Assembly (NCBI RefSeq): GCF_001905385.1
Contig: NZ_LIPF01000004.1
Span: 587,213-651,212 of the forward strand
Length of the DNA stretch: 64,000 bases
From: Streptomyces sp. CB02414
Lineage (GTDB): Bacteria; Actinomycetota; Actinomycetes; Streptomycetales; Streptomycetaceae
Reading direction: 5' to 3'
Notes under the pieces: model-generated
What the model was told of the DNA's origin: nothing
Databases searched by the model: none
The model's input: only the letters and a program-made list of their open reading frames with translations
Shown here: piece after piece, positions 44,720-54,300 of the stretch
Numbering within the stretch: the first letter of the stretch is position 1
Layout of the letters: each line of letters starts with the position of its first letter
Made by a program: the position numbers and the translations under genes

Positions 44720-44749
44720 AGGGCGGCACCCCTCCCGTGATGCCGCCCT
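44720..44749 (-). terminator. Hairpin terminator downstream of the AGCS symporter gene
   Basis: AGGGCGGCA at 44720-44728 pairs with TGCCGCCCT at 44741-44749 around a 12-base loop. It lies 35 bp past the symporter stop on the minus strand. There is no T-run, as is common in high-GC actinobacteria. Confidence 0.5.
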
Positions 44750-44783
44750 TCGACGCGTACGGCCGCTCCGGGGCGCGTTCGTG

Positions 44784-46232
44784 TCAGAGTGAGCCTGCAG
44801 GCGTCCGCTCCTTCGGGACGGAGTCCTCGTCCGATGTCCCCCAGCACTCCACCTCGCCGCGCAGGCCCGGCACCTGGTCCTTTCGGAAGACCGGGTCGAG
44901 GCCCTGGCTGCGCTGGGCCATGTAGTCGTCGAGGAGGCGGAAGGCGACCGCGCCGAGGGGGACGATCGCGATCAGGTTGACCAGGACCATCGCGCCCATC
45001 GTGACGTCCGCGAGGCTCCAGACCAGCGGGACGGAGCCGATCGCGCCGAGGACGGCGCAGGCGATGACCACGGCGCGGTACGAGTGCATCACGCTCTTGC
45101 TGCGCGTGATGAACTGGATGTTGGACTCGCCGTAGTAGTAGTTACCGATCATGGAGCTGAAGGCGACCATGAAGACCACCAGGGTCAGCAGGTGACCCGC
45201 CCAGTCGCCGAGCGTGCTGGTGAAGGCGGACTGCGTGACGTCCGCGCCGCCGCGCTCACCGAGGGTCGGGTTGGCGGACAGGATCACGAAGGCGGTCATG
45301 GTGCAGATGACCAGGGTGTCGAAGTAGACGCCGAGGGTCTGGACCAGGCCCTGCTTGACCGGGTGGGTGGTCTCCGCGGACGCGGCGGCGTTCGGGGCGG
45401 AGCCCATGCCCGCCTCGTTGGAGAACATGCCGCGCCGCACGCCCTGCAGGATCGCCGTACCCACGGCGCCCCCCGCGACCTCGCGGAAGCCGAAGGCCCC
45501 GCCGATGATGTCGCCGAGCATGCCCGGCACGCTGCCCAGGTTGAGGAGCACGATGACCAGACCGACCAGCAGGTAGAGCCCGGCCATCACCGGGATGATG
45601 ACCTTGGTGACGGCAGTCAGGCGCTTCACTCCGAAGAACACCGCCAGTGCGAGCAGCACGGCGAGCACAATGCCGAGGACGGGGTTGAACCAGGAAGCGT
45701 CCGAGTCGAAGGAGCCCTTCGTCGCCACCGTGATGGTGTTGGACTGCACCGCCGTCAGCACGAACCCGAACGTCAGCGTGATCAGCACGGCGAAGACCAC
45801 GCCGAGCCAGCGCATTCCGAGCGCCTTCTGCATGTAGTAGGCCGGGCCTCCTCGGTATGTACCGGGTTCGGTGTCGCGCACCTTGTACAACTGCGCCAGG
45901 ACCGACTCGACGAACGCCGAGGCACCGCCGATCAGGGCCATCATCCACATCCAGAAGACGGCTCCGGGGCCGCCCATGGTGATAGCGGTGGCCACGCCGG
46001 CGATGTTGCCGGTGCCGATCCGCGCGGCGGCGGAGATGGTGAAGGCACCGAAGGGGCTGACGCCGGACTGCGGCTTGTCCTTGAAGACCCGGAACATCTC
46101 CGGGATCAGGCGGATCTGCACGCCCTTTGAACGCAATGTGAACCAGACGCCGACTACGGCGACCAGCGGAATCAGCAGATATGTCCAGAAGGCGTCGTTG
46201 AGGTCGACGACCCAGGCTTCCAACGTGCTCAT
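44784..46232 (-). CDS. Alanine/glycine:cation symporter (AGCS family)
   Basis: This 482-residue protein has 10-11 transmembrane helices and the AGCS signature GAFTISAAARIGTGNIAGVA followed by TAITMGGPGAVFWMWM. GMFSNEAGMGSAPNAAASAE and SSMIGNYYYGESNIQFI are also characteristic. It should import alanine or glycine with Na+ or H+. ATG 46232 follows GGGAAGC. It is a single-gene unit with a hairpin after the stop. Upstream, 46233-46407 is its promoter region and holds no gene. Confidence 0.93.
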   Translation of the reverse strand: MSTLEAWVVDLNDAFWTYLLIPLVAVVGVWFTLRSKGVQIRLIPEMFRVFKDKPQSGVSPFGAFTISAAARIGTGNIAGVATAITMGGPGAVFWMWMMALIGGASAFVESVLAQLYKVRDTEPGTYRGGPAYYMQKALGMRWLGVVFAVLITLTFGFVLTAVQSNTITVATKGSFDSDASWFNPVLGIVLAVLLALAVFFGVKRLTAVTKVIIPVMAGLYLLVGLVIVLLNLGSVPGMLGDIIGGAFGFREVAGGAVGTAILQGVRRGMFSNEAGMGSAPNAAASAETTHPVKQGLVQTLGVYFDTLVICTMTAFVILSANPTLGERGGADVTQSAFTSTLGDWAGHLLTLVVFMVAFSSMIGNYYYGESNIQFITRSKSVMHSYRAVVIACAVLGAIGSVPLVWSLADVTMGAMVLVNLIAIVPLGAVAFRLLDDYMAQRSQGLDPVFRKDQVPGLRGEVECWGTSDEDSVPKERTPAGSL

Positions 46233-46407
46233 GCGAGTGCTTCCCGGTTCCTCGTGAGTCGGGGATTCGACCCGGCTTCCGCATGCGCACAGGTCGTGTA
46301 CGGAACGGACGGCCGGGCCGGATGGCGCGGAGGCAAAGGCTCCGCAAACCCCAGGACCCTAGGCTGGCGTCGTAGCCCCTGCCTATAGTTTCTGAACGTG
46401 CTCTACC

Positions 46408-47307
46408 TCACACGAATCTGGCACCGGCGAGAAGCCACTGGGCGGACCGTCGTCGGAACTGGTCGTCGGTGCCTGCCCCGCGGTCACCGGCGCCGTTGGC
46501 AGGGGAGGGCCACCGCGTCGGGGAGTCCGCGACGCCTGCCCGCCCCGCGCGTCCGTCCGGGGCCCGCCCCTGGTCCGTCACTTTCGCCAGAACAAGTGGT
46601 GCGTCACGCCGCTCAGGGCCGGTCCCGGAGCCGCCGCCGGTGGGGTGCGGGGCGAAGGGGCCGTGCAGGGCCGCCCATTGCAGGAGCAGGACGGTCTTGC
46701 CGTCGGTGATGCGGCCGTCGCGGGTCATGTCGAGGGTTTCGGTGAAGGGCAGCTCGATGACTTCGATGTCCTCGCCTTCCTCTTCTACTCCGCCGCCGGT
46801 TCCGGTGCGGTCGGCGGGGGTGTAGGGGGCGGCGAAGAAGTGGAGGCGTTCGGCGACGGACCCGGGGCTCATGTAGGCGTCGAGGACGTGGGTGAGCGGG
46901 CCGAGGGTGACACCGAGTTCCTCGGCCGCCTCGCGGCGTATCGCGGTGTGCGGGTCGTCGGCGTCGAGGAGGCCGGCCGCGGCTTCGACGAGCATGCCGT
47001 CGGGGTGGTCGTTGACGTAAGCGGGGTAGCGGAACTGGCGGGTGAGCAGGACCCGGCCGCGTGCGGTGTCGTAGGGCAGGACGACGGCGCCGTTGCCGCG
47101 GTCGTACGTCTCGCGCACCTGTGTTTCCCAGTGTCCGTCGCGGCGGCGGTAGTCGAAGGTGGTGCGGCGCAGGACGTGCCAGCCCTGGGAGGTCAGCTCG
47201 ACATCGCGCACCCGGACGGCGGGGTTGCGGTCGAGGTCGCGCCCGGCTCGGTCGAGCCCGGTACGGCCGCGGTGGTCCGGGGTGTCCACACCGGGGCGGG
47301 GCTTCAC
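46408..47307 (-). CDS. NUDIX hydrolase (NudK/ADP-ribose pyrophosphatase-like)
   Basis: This 299-residue protein has a NUDIX domain in residues 45-210. VELTSQGWHVLRRTTFDYRR begins it, as in NudK/GDP-mannose or ADP-sugar hydrolases. The NUDIX box reads GLLDADDPHTAIRREAAEEL G and keeps the catalytic REAAEE core, with Asp in place of the first Glu. The last 80 residues are low-complexity and may result from read-through into non-coding sequence. GTG 47307 overlaps the preceding stop (GTGA) and follows GGGGG. Substrate probably a nucleoside diphosphate sugar. Confidence 0.85.
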   Translation of the reverse strand: MKPRPGVDTPDHRGRTGLDRAGRDLDRNPAVRVRDVELTSQGWHVLRRTTFDYRRRDGHWETQVRETYDRGNGAVVLPYDTARGRVLLTRQFRYPAYVNDHPDGMLVEAAAGLLDADDPHTAIRREAAEELGVTLGPLTHVLDAYMSPGSVAERLHFFAAPYTPADRTGTGGGVEEEGEDIEVIELPFTETLDMTRDGRITDGKTVLLLQWAALHGPFAPHPTGGGSGTGPERRDAPLVLAKVTDQGRAPDGRAGRAGVADSPTRWPSPANGAGDRGAGTDDQFRRRSAQWLLAGARFV

Positions 47308-47726
47308 GCGGCCCCCTGTCGGTCGAGGGCCGGGATCTGCGCGATGTCGTGGTAGACGGGCAGTCCGCGGCGGCGGGCGAGGGCGACGTCCTGGTCGGCG
47401 CCGGTGGAGTCGCCGGGCAGCCGCAGCACGGCGTCGCAGCGGGCCAGCAGGCGCTCGGCGGTCGGGTACAGCACATGGTCGGCGAGAGGGTCGGTGGGAG
47501 CCGCGCCGGCCGAGCGCAGAACGGGCAGGGCGATCCACTCCCCGATGACGGGGAGGTGCCCCGCGGCGAACGGCGCCCTGACCGCTCTCGCATCCGCCTT
47601 CCTCCACCACGCCGCCGACGGAAGCGGTTCCTCCGGCCGAGCTCGTGCACGGTAAGCGGTGAGACATCGAGCGTCTGCCGGTGCCCTACCACGGAAACCC
47701 GCTGCACAGCCTCTGCTCCGCCCCAT
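47304..47726 (-). CDS. DUF4406/nucleoside 2-deoxyribosyltransferase-like protein, N-terminus doubtful
   Basis: A frame of 140 residues whose C-terminal 90 residues are protein-like: FAAGHLPVIGEWIALPVLRS, HVLYPTAERLLARCDAVLRL, STGADQDVALARRRGLPVYH. This matches the DUF4406 family of the deoxyribosyltransferase fold, which often sits beside NUDIX genes and would act on modified nucleotides. The usual N-terminal strand with a (V/I)SGPI-type motif is replaced by basic low-complexity sequence, so the 5' end may be deleted. Its stop is coupled to the NUDIX start (GTGA). Confidence 0.6.
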   Translation of the reverse strand: MGRSRGCAAGFRGRAPADARCLTAYRARARPEEPLPSAAWWRKADARAVRAPFAAGHLPVIGEWIALPVLRSAGAAPTDPLADHVLYPTAERLLARCDAVLRLPGDSTGADQDVALARRRGLPVYHDIAQIPALDRQGAA

Positions 47727-47899
47727 CGTGAAGCTGGGAAGAGCTCATTGAGCTTGACCGGCAGCCGTCAGTCGTAGGGGAACTCCGCCACGGCATCTGC
47801 ATGTGCCTTGACCCGCCGAACCCCAGAGCTTGACTCGGCCTCCATCGTGGGGCTCCTGTCGTGCCTGCTGCTTCCCGGCGAAGCATTACGTGAGCCCAA

Positions 47900-48472
47900 C
47901 TACGGGAACTGCTTCTCCTCGCGGCCGATATCGTCGATCGGGCCGAGGATCGTCCAGCCAGGGCCGAGGGGGCGGGTGGAGCGAAAGCCGTGGGCGTCCG
48001 CGTACTCCTCGGCCTCCTCCGCGGTGTCCTTGGGGGCGCGCATGATCGTGTAGCGCGGGGGGTCCTCGTGGTAGAAGCGGTAGAACGTGCGGCCCTCGTC
48101 CTTGGACTGGTAGAGGATCACGCTGACGCCCCAGAGGGCGTCGTACACCTTCTGGTCGCGCGGAGGCGTCGTCGTACACGTGTCGGAGGGGCGGTCGGGC
48201 TCGCGGACGCAGGTCCGGTACCCGCTCCAGTCGATGCGTTCGGCGCGGGGGTGTTCCGCGATCAGCTCCCTCATCCGGGCATCGGCCCGGGCGAAGGCGT
48301 CCTCACGGCGGTTGTACTCCTGCTGCAGCCGGTTGAAGCGCTGCTCGTCGAGGCCGCTGCCGAACTGGTCCTCCAGGCCCGCGAGGACGGCGACCCGCCA
48401 GGCCAGGTACCCGGCCGTCACGACGAGCAGCGTGATGGCCAGGACCCGGCCCGGCGAGCGCCTGTGAGGCAT
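47900..48472 (-). CDS. Single-pass membrane protein next to the TSP3/DUF3289-like secreted protein
   Basis: This 190-residue protein has one N-terminal helix (VLAITLLVVTAGYLAWRVAV), then a charged outer part with a short coiled coil (LDEQRFNRLQQEYNRREDAF) and a compact C-terminal domain (VYDALWGVSVILYQSKDEGR, TFYRFYHEDPPRYTIMRAPK). I know no family. The ATG at 48472 lies 13 bp after the stop of the large secreted protein, so the two form an operon. It could be an immunity or anchoring partner of that protein; this is inferred from position and membrane location only. Confidence 0.72.
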   Translation of the reverse strand: MPHRRSPGRVLAITLLVVTAGYLAWRVAVLAGLEDQFGSGLDEQRFNRLQQEYNRREDAFARADARMRELIAEHPRAERIDWSGYRTCVREPDRPSDTCTTTPPRDQKVYDALWGVSVILYQSKDEGRTFYRFYHEDPPRYTIMRAPKDTAEEAEEYADAHGFRSTRPLGPGWTILGPIDDIGREEKQFP

Positions 48473-48485
48473 CAGGTCGGCGAGG

Positions 48486-50639
48486 TCAGAACGTGCCGCT
48501 GATGGGGATCTCGATGTCCGCCTGCGCGATCGCCGGGGGGTACTTCCCGTCGAACCGGTCATAGTGCTGGAGCGTAAACCAGTCGATGAAGCCGTACTCC
48601 GTGATCTCGTCGTCCGGGTCGAGACCGAAGTGGTCGTAGGAGTGGAAGACGAGCTTGCCGGAGAAGGAGTTGCCCTCGACCTTGTAGTCCTTCAGCGTGA
48701 TCGTGTGGCCGTGGAACTGGTGGATCGCGATGGAGAGGGCACGCTGGTTGGCGTCCCAGAGCGAGAAGTCGTACACCGGGTACTTCAGGTCCTGGCGGAG
48801 GAACTCCTGGAAGAGGAAGTTCTTGGAGAGGTCCTCTTGGACCTTGAGCTGATCGGTGCGGCCCTTGTTGTCGATGAGGGACTGCTTGATGATCTGGATG
48901 GCCTTGTCGGTGTAGGTCTTCTCTTGTGGCGAGTCGCCGACGGCGCGGGAGAGGGCCGTGCCGGAGCCGCGGTAGAGGAAGCGGCCGGGGTCGAAGTTGT
49001 CGTCGACAGTGACCGTGCCCGCGCTCTGGCCGTCGCGGCCGTAGCGGAAGGCGTCACGGAGGTCGTCGACGGACTGCGCGTAGTCGGTGTCGGCGCCGAA
49101 CTTGCCGAAGTTCATGATGTCGTTGAACTCGGCCCACATCAAGGACTCGGGCGTGATGCGGGCGACCCAGAACTCCCAGCCGAGGTCGGTGAGTTCGCCG
49201 AAGTCGTAGTCGTTGAAGGTGAGGTCGTCGGCGACGCGCGGGTCGGCCGGGACGGGCGGGTGCTGGGGGTCGGGGGCCTTGCGGCGGCCCTCGCGGAAGG
49301 ACGACTGGTGGATCAGCATGTCGGTCGGGGGCGGGTCGCTCGGGGCTCCGCCGTCGGCGAGGATTCGCTTGCCAGGGGCCGTGGGACCTGCCTTGTCGAA
49401 GGAGTGGCTGTCGAGGACGACGTACTTGGCGGAGCCGCCGGCCGTGGCGGTGACCGTGATCGTGCTGCCGCTGCGCTGCTGGCCCGACTGCTTGACGAGG
49501 TGGCGGGCCTTCTCGTCGTAGCGGTAGAGGGCCGGTGCCGTGCCCTCCATACGGTCGGGGTCGAGACGGAAGGTGAGCCTTGCGGCGCGGTCCGCGGGGG
49601 CGGAGACCTGGAAGCCGTTGCCGAGGTAGCCCGGAGTGGACTCCGGGAATTCCCGCTGCTCGGCAGGGAGCTTGGTGACCTGGAAGCCGCCGACCTGCTT
49701 GGCGCGCAGGTCTTTGAGCGTGGCCTCGGCGGCGGTGGCGCCGCCGTCCGCGCGGCGGGTCACGTCGAAGGCGGAGTTCTTGGCGCGGGGGGAGGCGTTG
49801 AGCCGCATCTCCTCACCGTCTTGGACGCCGTCGCCGTCGGTGTCGGCCTTGGTGGGCTCCGTGCGGAGCTCCAGTTCGCGGGCGTCCGCGAGGCCGTCCT
49901 GGTCGGTGTCGGCGCGGGTGGGCGTGGTGCGCAGCTCGAGCTCGCGGGCGGCCGTGAGGCCGTCCTCGTCGGGGTCCTCGGCGCCGTCCTTGGTGCCGTC
50001 GCCGTCGGTGTCGGCCTTGAGCGGCGTGCTGAAGCGGTAGCCGAGCTCGGCGAAGTCGGAGAGGCCGTCGCCGTCGGTGTCCTCGGACTTGGGGTCGAGC
50101 TTGGCGCGCACCTCCAGGTCGTCGGGGAGGCGGTCGCCGTCTGTGTCCTCCGTCGGCGAGATGCCGTGCTTGGCAAAGGACGCCCAGGTCGGGGTATCGG
50201 CCTTGGCGCCGGGCTCGGCGCGATACCAGACGGTCTCGGTCCTGCCCGGCTGGAGGGTGTTCGTGGGGCCGAAGCCCTGGAGCGTCGTGCGCGCGTCCTG
50301 GGCGGCGAGCTTCGCGGCGGAGGTGTCCGTGATGCGGTCGGAGAGTTCGAAGGTCAGCGACCATTTGGAAACGGGGTGATCGGAGACGTTCTCGAGCTGG
50401 AGCCGGGCGACGTACGAGCCCTCCGTCGTCGCACTGCCGCGGAGGGCGGCCGGAACCTGGCTCCACGCCGCGTCGCCGGGGGCGATCTGGCGGTAGGAGA
50501 CGTCGACCGTGTTGTCGCGGTAGAGCGTCGCCCCGTCGGTGGCCGCGCCGTCGCCGGGGGGTCCCGCGGCGGCGGGCACGGCCGTGCCGAGGAGAAGGAG
50601 TAGAGCCGCGCCGAGGGGCACGGTGGCGCTTCTGTTCAT
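48486..50639 (-). CDS. Secreted protein with thrombospondin type 3 repeats and DUF3289-like C-terminal domain
   Basis: This 717-residue protein has a Sec signal peptide (LGAALLLLLGTAVPAAA), an immunoglobulin-like N-terminal domain, and then at about residues 165-290 at least five Ca-binding TSP3-type repeats (DTDGDRLPDDLE, DTDGDGLSDFAE, DTDGDGTKDGAE, DTDQDGLADARE, DTDGDGVQDGEE). A beta-rich middle follows. The last ~240 residues (YDFGELTDLGWEFWVARITP, LMWAEFNDIMNFGKFG, KLVFHSYDHFGLDPDDEITE, FIDWFTLQHYDRFDGKYPPA) look like DUF3289, a domain found at the C-terminus of secreted toxin-like proteins. ATG 50639 follows GGGAGG. The combination suggests a surface-deployed effector; activity unknown. 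Confidence 0.82.
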   Translation of the reverse strand: MNRSATVPLGAALLLLLGTAVPAAAGPPGDGAATDGATLYRDNTVDVSYRQIAPGDAAWSQVPAALRGSATTEGSYVARLQLENVSDHPVSKWSLTFELSDRITDTSAAKLAAQDARTTLQGFGPTNTLQPGRTETVWYRAEPGAKADTPTWASFAKHGISPTEDTDGDRLPDDLEVRAKLDPKSEDTDGDGLSDFAELGYRFSTPLKADTDGDGTKDGAEDPDEDGLTAARELELRTTPTRADTDQDGLADARELELRTEPTKADTDGDGVQDGEEMRLNASPRAKNSAFDVTRRADGGATAAEATLKDLRAKQVGGFQVTKLPAEQREFPESTPGYLGNGFQVSAPADRAARLTFRLDPDRMEGTAPALYRYDEKARHLVKQSGQQRSGSTITVTATAGGSAKYVVLDSHSFDKAGPTAPGKRILADGGAPSDPPPTDMLIHQSSFREGRRKAPDPQHPPVPADPRVADDLTFNDYDFGELTDLGWEFWVARITPESLMWAEFNDIMNFGKFGADTDYAQSVDDLRDAFRYGRDGQSAGTVTVDDNFDPGRFLYRGSGTALSRAVGDSPQEKTYTDKAIQIIKQSLIDNKGRTDQLKVQEDLSKNFLFQEFLRQDLKYPVYDFSLWDANQRALSIAIHQFHGHTITLKDYKVEGNSFSGKLVFHSYDHFGLDPDDEITEYGFIDWFTLQHYDRFDGKYPPAIAQADIEIPISGTF

Positions 50640-51219
50640 GGGGCCTCCCATGTCTGAAGCCATGTCTGGAGACATGCCTGTTGTCCCGAAGCTGCTGTTG
50701 TGCCACGGCAGTTCGCGGGGAAGCTAACAGATGTGGGGGATGGTTCCCAAGGTGTGGCGGAGGCGAAATTGAGACGTTTGGGAGGTCCGTAACGAGCTCG
50801 TGCGCGGTTGGCGGTGAGACGTCGCGGACTTCGGTGTGGCCCGTGGCCACGTCTGTCGTGCCAGGTTCAGATCTGCTGTCCGCTGGTGGGAGACCAAGCT
50901 GGCGATGGCTTGGATGGTGTGGCTCACATGCCCACAGCCTTCCGAAGGCGCCGTGGGCACCCGAGCTGCAGAGGCCTCCCATCGAGACGGCTTCGAAGAG
51001 CAGGTGCCCAGACCTCTTGTTCTGCGGCGGCGGCTGAGTTGTGCGGAGCGAGCTGTCGAGGACTACGCCGACGAAATCGCCGTGCCCGGAACACTCTCCG
51101 GCACCGTTTCCGAGGCCACCGCCGGGCTCGTTCCCACGCCCGAACCTCCCGCCGATTCCCCAAGGCCGGGCGGCCGGACACCGGCAAGCGCGGGGAGCGC
51201 CCGCCGGCCCAGGTGCGGG
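50640..51219. other. Stretch without a supported gene
   Basis: Apart from the ribosome binding site and presumed promoter of the secreted TSP3 protein near 50645-50720, I see no gene here. Frames on both strands are rich in Arg and Pro and lack start signals. It borders an aldo/keto reductase remnant and probably belongs to the same decayed tract. Confidence 0.4.
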
Positions 51220-51372
51220 CATCGAGCGCAGCGCCGCCTTGCCGGCCGCATAGACGCTGGTGTCCACCATGCCGATGACGTTCGCGAAGCGAGCTTCTGC
51301 ACAGTGAAGAAGGCACCCCTCGGCGCCCCATCCCCACTCGGTGCCGAAGGTCGCCGTGCCCAACGCCAGCAC
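51220..51372 (-). pseudogene. Aldo/keto reductase N-terminal remnant
   Basis: From ATG 51372 the minus strand reads LALGTATFGTEWGWGAEGC and later FANVIGMVDTSVYAAGKAA. These match the start of actinobacterial aldo/keto reductases: the first strand and the catalytic-Asp/Tyr region DTxxVYA. The sequence between is shortened and the downstream three quarters are missing. Confidence 0.55.
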
Positions 51373-51384
51373 CCTCGCAACTGG

Positions 51385-54300
51385 TCAGTCATGAGAGTCA
51401 GGCGGGAGTGGATTTCCCTCGAGCCAGCGACGCACCTGCTCCGCCTCCTGCTGATGCCCGAGACCGTCCAGCAACTGCGCCTGCGACCCCAGCACGCCGT
51501 GGAGTCGAGGGAAAACTGAAGGCAGTGTGCCGAGATGGCGGCGATACAGTTCCTCGGCCTCCCGTGTCGCGCTTAGCGCCGTGAGCAGCTCACCGCCCGC
51601 CATCAGGGTGAGGGCCAGGACAGAAAGCGAGTCGGCGAGGTTGGGTTCGAAGGCGGCGGGGTTGTCGGCGGCGAGCCTGCGCCGAATCTGCACTGCCTCT
51701 TCAGCGGTGGTGAGGGCTTCCTCATGGCGCCCCGCTGCCGACAGGTGCTTACCTAGGTTGGTCAGCGCGGCGGCCAGGTTGGGTTCGAAGGCGGCGGGGT
51801 TGTCGGCGGCGAGCCTGCGCCGAATCTGCACTGCCTCTTCAGCGGTGGTGAGGGCTTCCTCGCGGCGCCCCGCCTCCGACAGGTGCACGCCGAGATTGGA
51901 CAGCGCGGCAGCGAAGCTGTGCTCGAAGGCGGCGGGGTTGTCGGCGGCGAGCCTGCGGTAGGTCTCCACTGCCTCTTCAGCGGTGGTGACGGCTTTCTCG
52001 TGGCGCCCCGCCTCCGCCAGCCAGATGCCCAGGTTGGACAGCGAGCGCGCGAGGTCTGGCTCGTAGACGGCGGGGTTGTCGGCGGCGAGTCTGCGCCGGA
52101 TTTTCACTGCCTCTTCAGCGGTGGTGAGGGCTTCCTCGCGACGTCCCGCTGCCGAGAGGTCCACACCGAGGTTGGACAGCACGGCGGCAAGTTTGGGTTC
52201 GAAGGTGGCGGGGTCGTCGGCGGCGAGCCTGCGGCAGATTTGCACTGCCTCTTCGGTAGTTGTGAGGGCCTCTTCGCGGCGCCCGACCTCCGACAGTCGG
52301 CCGCCGAGGTTGGTCAGCGAGTCGGCGAGCCTGGGTTCGAAGGTGGCGGGGTCGTCGGCGGCGAGCCTGCGGCAGATTTGCACTGCCTCTTCGGTAGTTG
52401 TGAGGGCCTCTTCGCGGCGCCCGACCTCCGACAGCCAGATGCCCAGGTTGGACAGCGAGTCGGCGAGGTCGGGTTCGAAGGCGGCGGGATCGTCGGCGGC
52501 GAGCCTGCGCCGGATCTCCACCGCCTCTTCGGTGGTGGTGAGGGCTTCCTCGCGGCGCCCCGCCTCCGCCAGCCGGCTGCCGAGGTTGGACAGTGAGCGC
52601 GCGAGGTCTGGCTCGAAGGCGGCAGGGTTGTCGTGGGCCAGTTGCTGGTTGGCCTGGGCGAGGAGGCTGGTGAGCCGCAGGGCGAGGGGCGCGGTGATGC
52701 GAGAGGGGTAGGGAAGCGCGGCCGCAGAGGTCTGGACGGCCTGGTGGTCGAGGGGGGTGGTGCCCAGAACGGTGTCCAGAGTGTGCAGGACGTGTTCGCT
52801 GTCGGTGGTGCGACCGCCGTTGTAGTGGGCGATGGCTGCGCGGGCCAGGGTGGTGACGGTCTGAGCCTGCTGAGCGGGGGTGCCCGCGATGAGGAGAGAA
52901 GGCAGCAGGTTGCCGTGTTCTTCGATGGTCCGTGAGGCGTGGTACTCAGCGACGCGGTCGGGTTGCAGGGATCCCCAGTAACGGTCTCGGCCACCCGGGT
53001 ACAGGGAGGCCAGCCAGGCTGTGGCGGATGTGTGCTGATGTTCGGGCAGGCCGGGCAGGGCGGTGATGACGCGCAGGGCCTCGTCCCGGGTTGCGGCCCC
53101 GCACAGGGCCGCCGTCGCGACGGCGGCGCCCAGGGTGGGGACGGGCAGGGCGAGTTTGTAGGCGGGGGTGGTCGCGCTGGCTTCCCAGAAACGTTCCTCG
53201 TGTTTGAGCAGCGTGCGTTCCGGCGGGGTGCCGGGAGGTGTGTCGGCGGGTCGGGGGCCGTGCTGGAGGAGGGCGACCAGGGCGGTCATCTGCAGGGTGA
53301 GCGCGTTGTCGTAGCCGGGGTTGTGCAGGTCGGCCGGGGGGCGGAGTGTGCCGGCCAGGGCTGTCCAGTCGTGGGCGGGCAGGGTGGGTACCTGGGGCAG
53401 CAGGCGGGCGAGGTCGCCGGCGGCCTGCCGGAAGGTGTCGTGCCGGTCCTGCGCGTGTCCGTCCGCAGGGGTGAGCGGACCGAGTCCGACGACGGGGGCT
53501 TCTTCGAGCAGGTCCCGTACGTCGGGGAGGGCCTGGAAGGAGCCAGTGCGCCATTGGCCGTCGGAGCGGGCGAGCAGCAGTAGGCGCACGCGGTGGCGGG
53601 AGCGGTGCAGGTGGGTGATGAGGCGGCGTAGCAGACGGGGACGGGTCTCGGCGTAGTCGAGGACCAGGAGGAGGGGCAGGGCGGTGTTGAGAGTGGTGAA
53701 GTCGGGTGGGGTGCCGTCGATGGCGGGATCGTCGGTGAGGTCGGAGCGCACATGTCCGGTGGCCCAGCCCGCCCAGGAGAGGGTGTCGGTGAGGTGGCGG
53801 GCCAGGCGGGTCTTGCCCTGTCCGCCGGGCCCGGTCAGCACTCGTACCGAGATGGCCGGTGGTCCGCTCTCGCACCAGGTGCGCAGGTCGTCCAGTTCGC
53901 GATCGCGGCTGTGGAAGGCGACGGCTTGGGCGTCCGCGCGCAGCAGCGCTGCGGGTGAGCGGAAGGTGCGGTCGACGGCGGCGGGGGTGAGCAGGGTGGC
54001 GGGTTCGACTGGTTCGAGGACGGGGTCCCAGCCGGTGTGCTCGGTGATGAGGGTGCGGAAGTTGGGGTCGGCGAGGAGGTTCGCGGCGGTGGTGGCGGTC
54101 AGGCGGCTGCCGCCTGTGTCGGCGCGGCGGTCGCGGCGTACGACGCCGCACAACATGTCCCCGCCGTAGCCGTCGTCGGCCAGGAGGGCGGCTCCGGACA
54201 TGCCGGACCAGCGGGTGCCGGAGCCGGCAGGGCCTTCGTGGGTGGGGGTGGTGCTGGTGATCTCATAGCGGCCGGCGAGGGCGCCGGTGCCCGGGGCGAT

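Noticed and set aside
48564..50603. Plus-strand open frame opposite the TSP3 protein, Gly/Val/Glu-rich
   Set aside because: Its repeats mirror the Asp-rich repeats of the real gene; no start signal.
51640..52606. Regular repeats considered as a CRISPR array
   Set aside because: The period is 138 bp, the units lie in frame inside a protein and encode TPR helices; there are no variable spacers.
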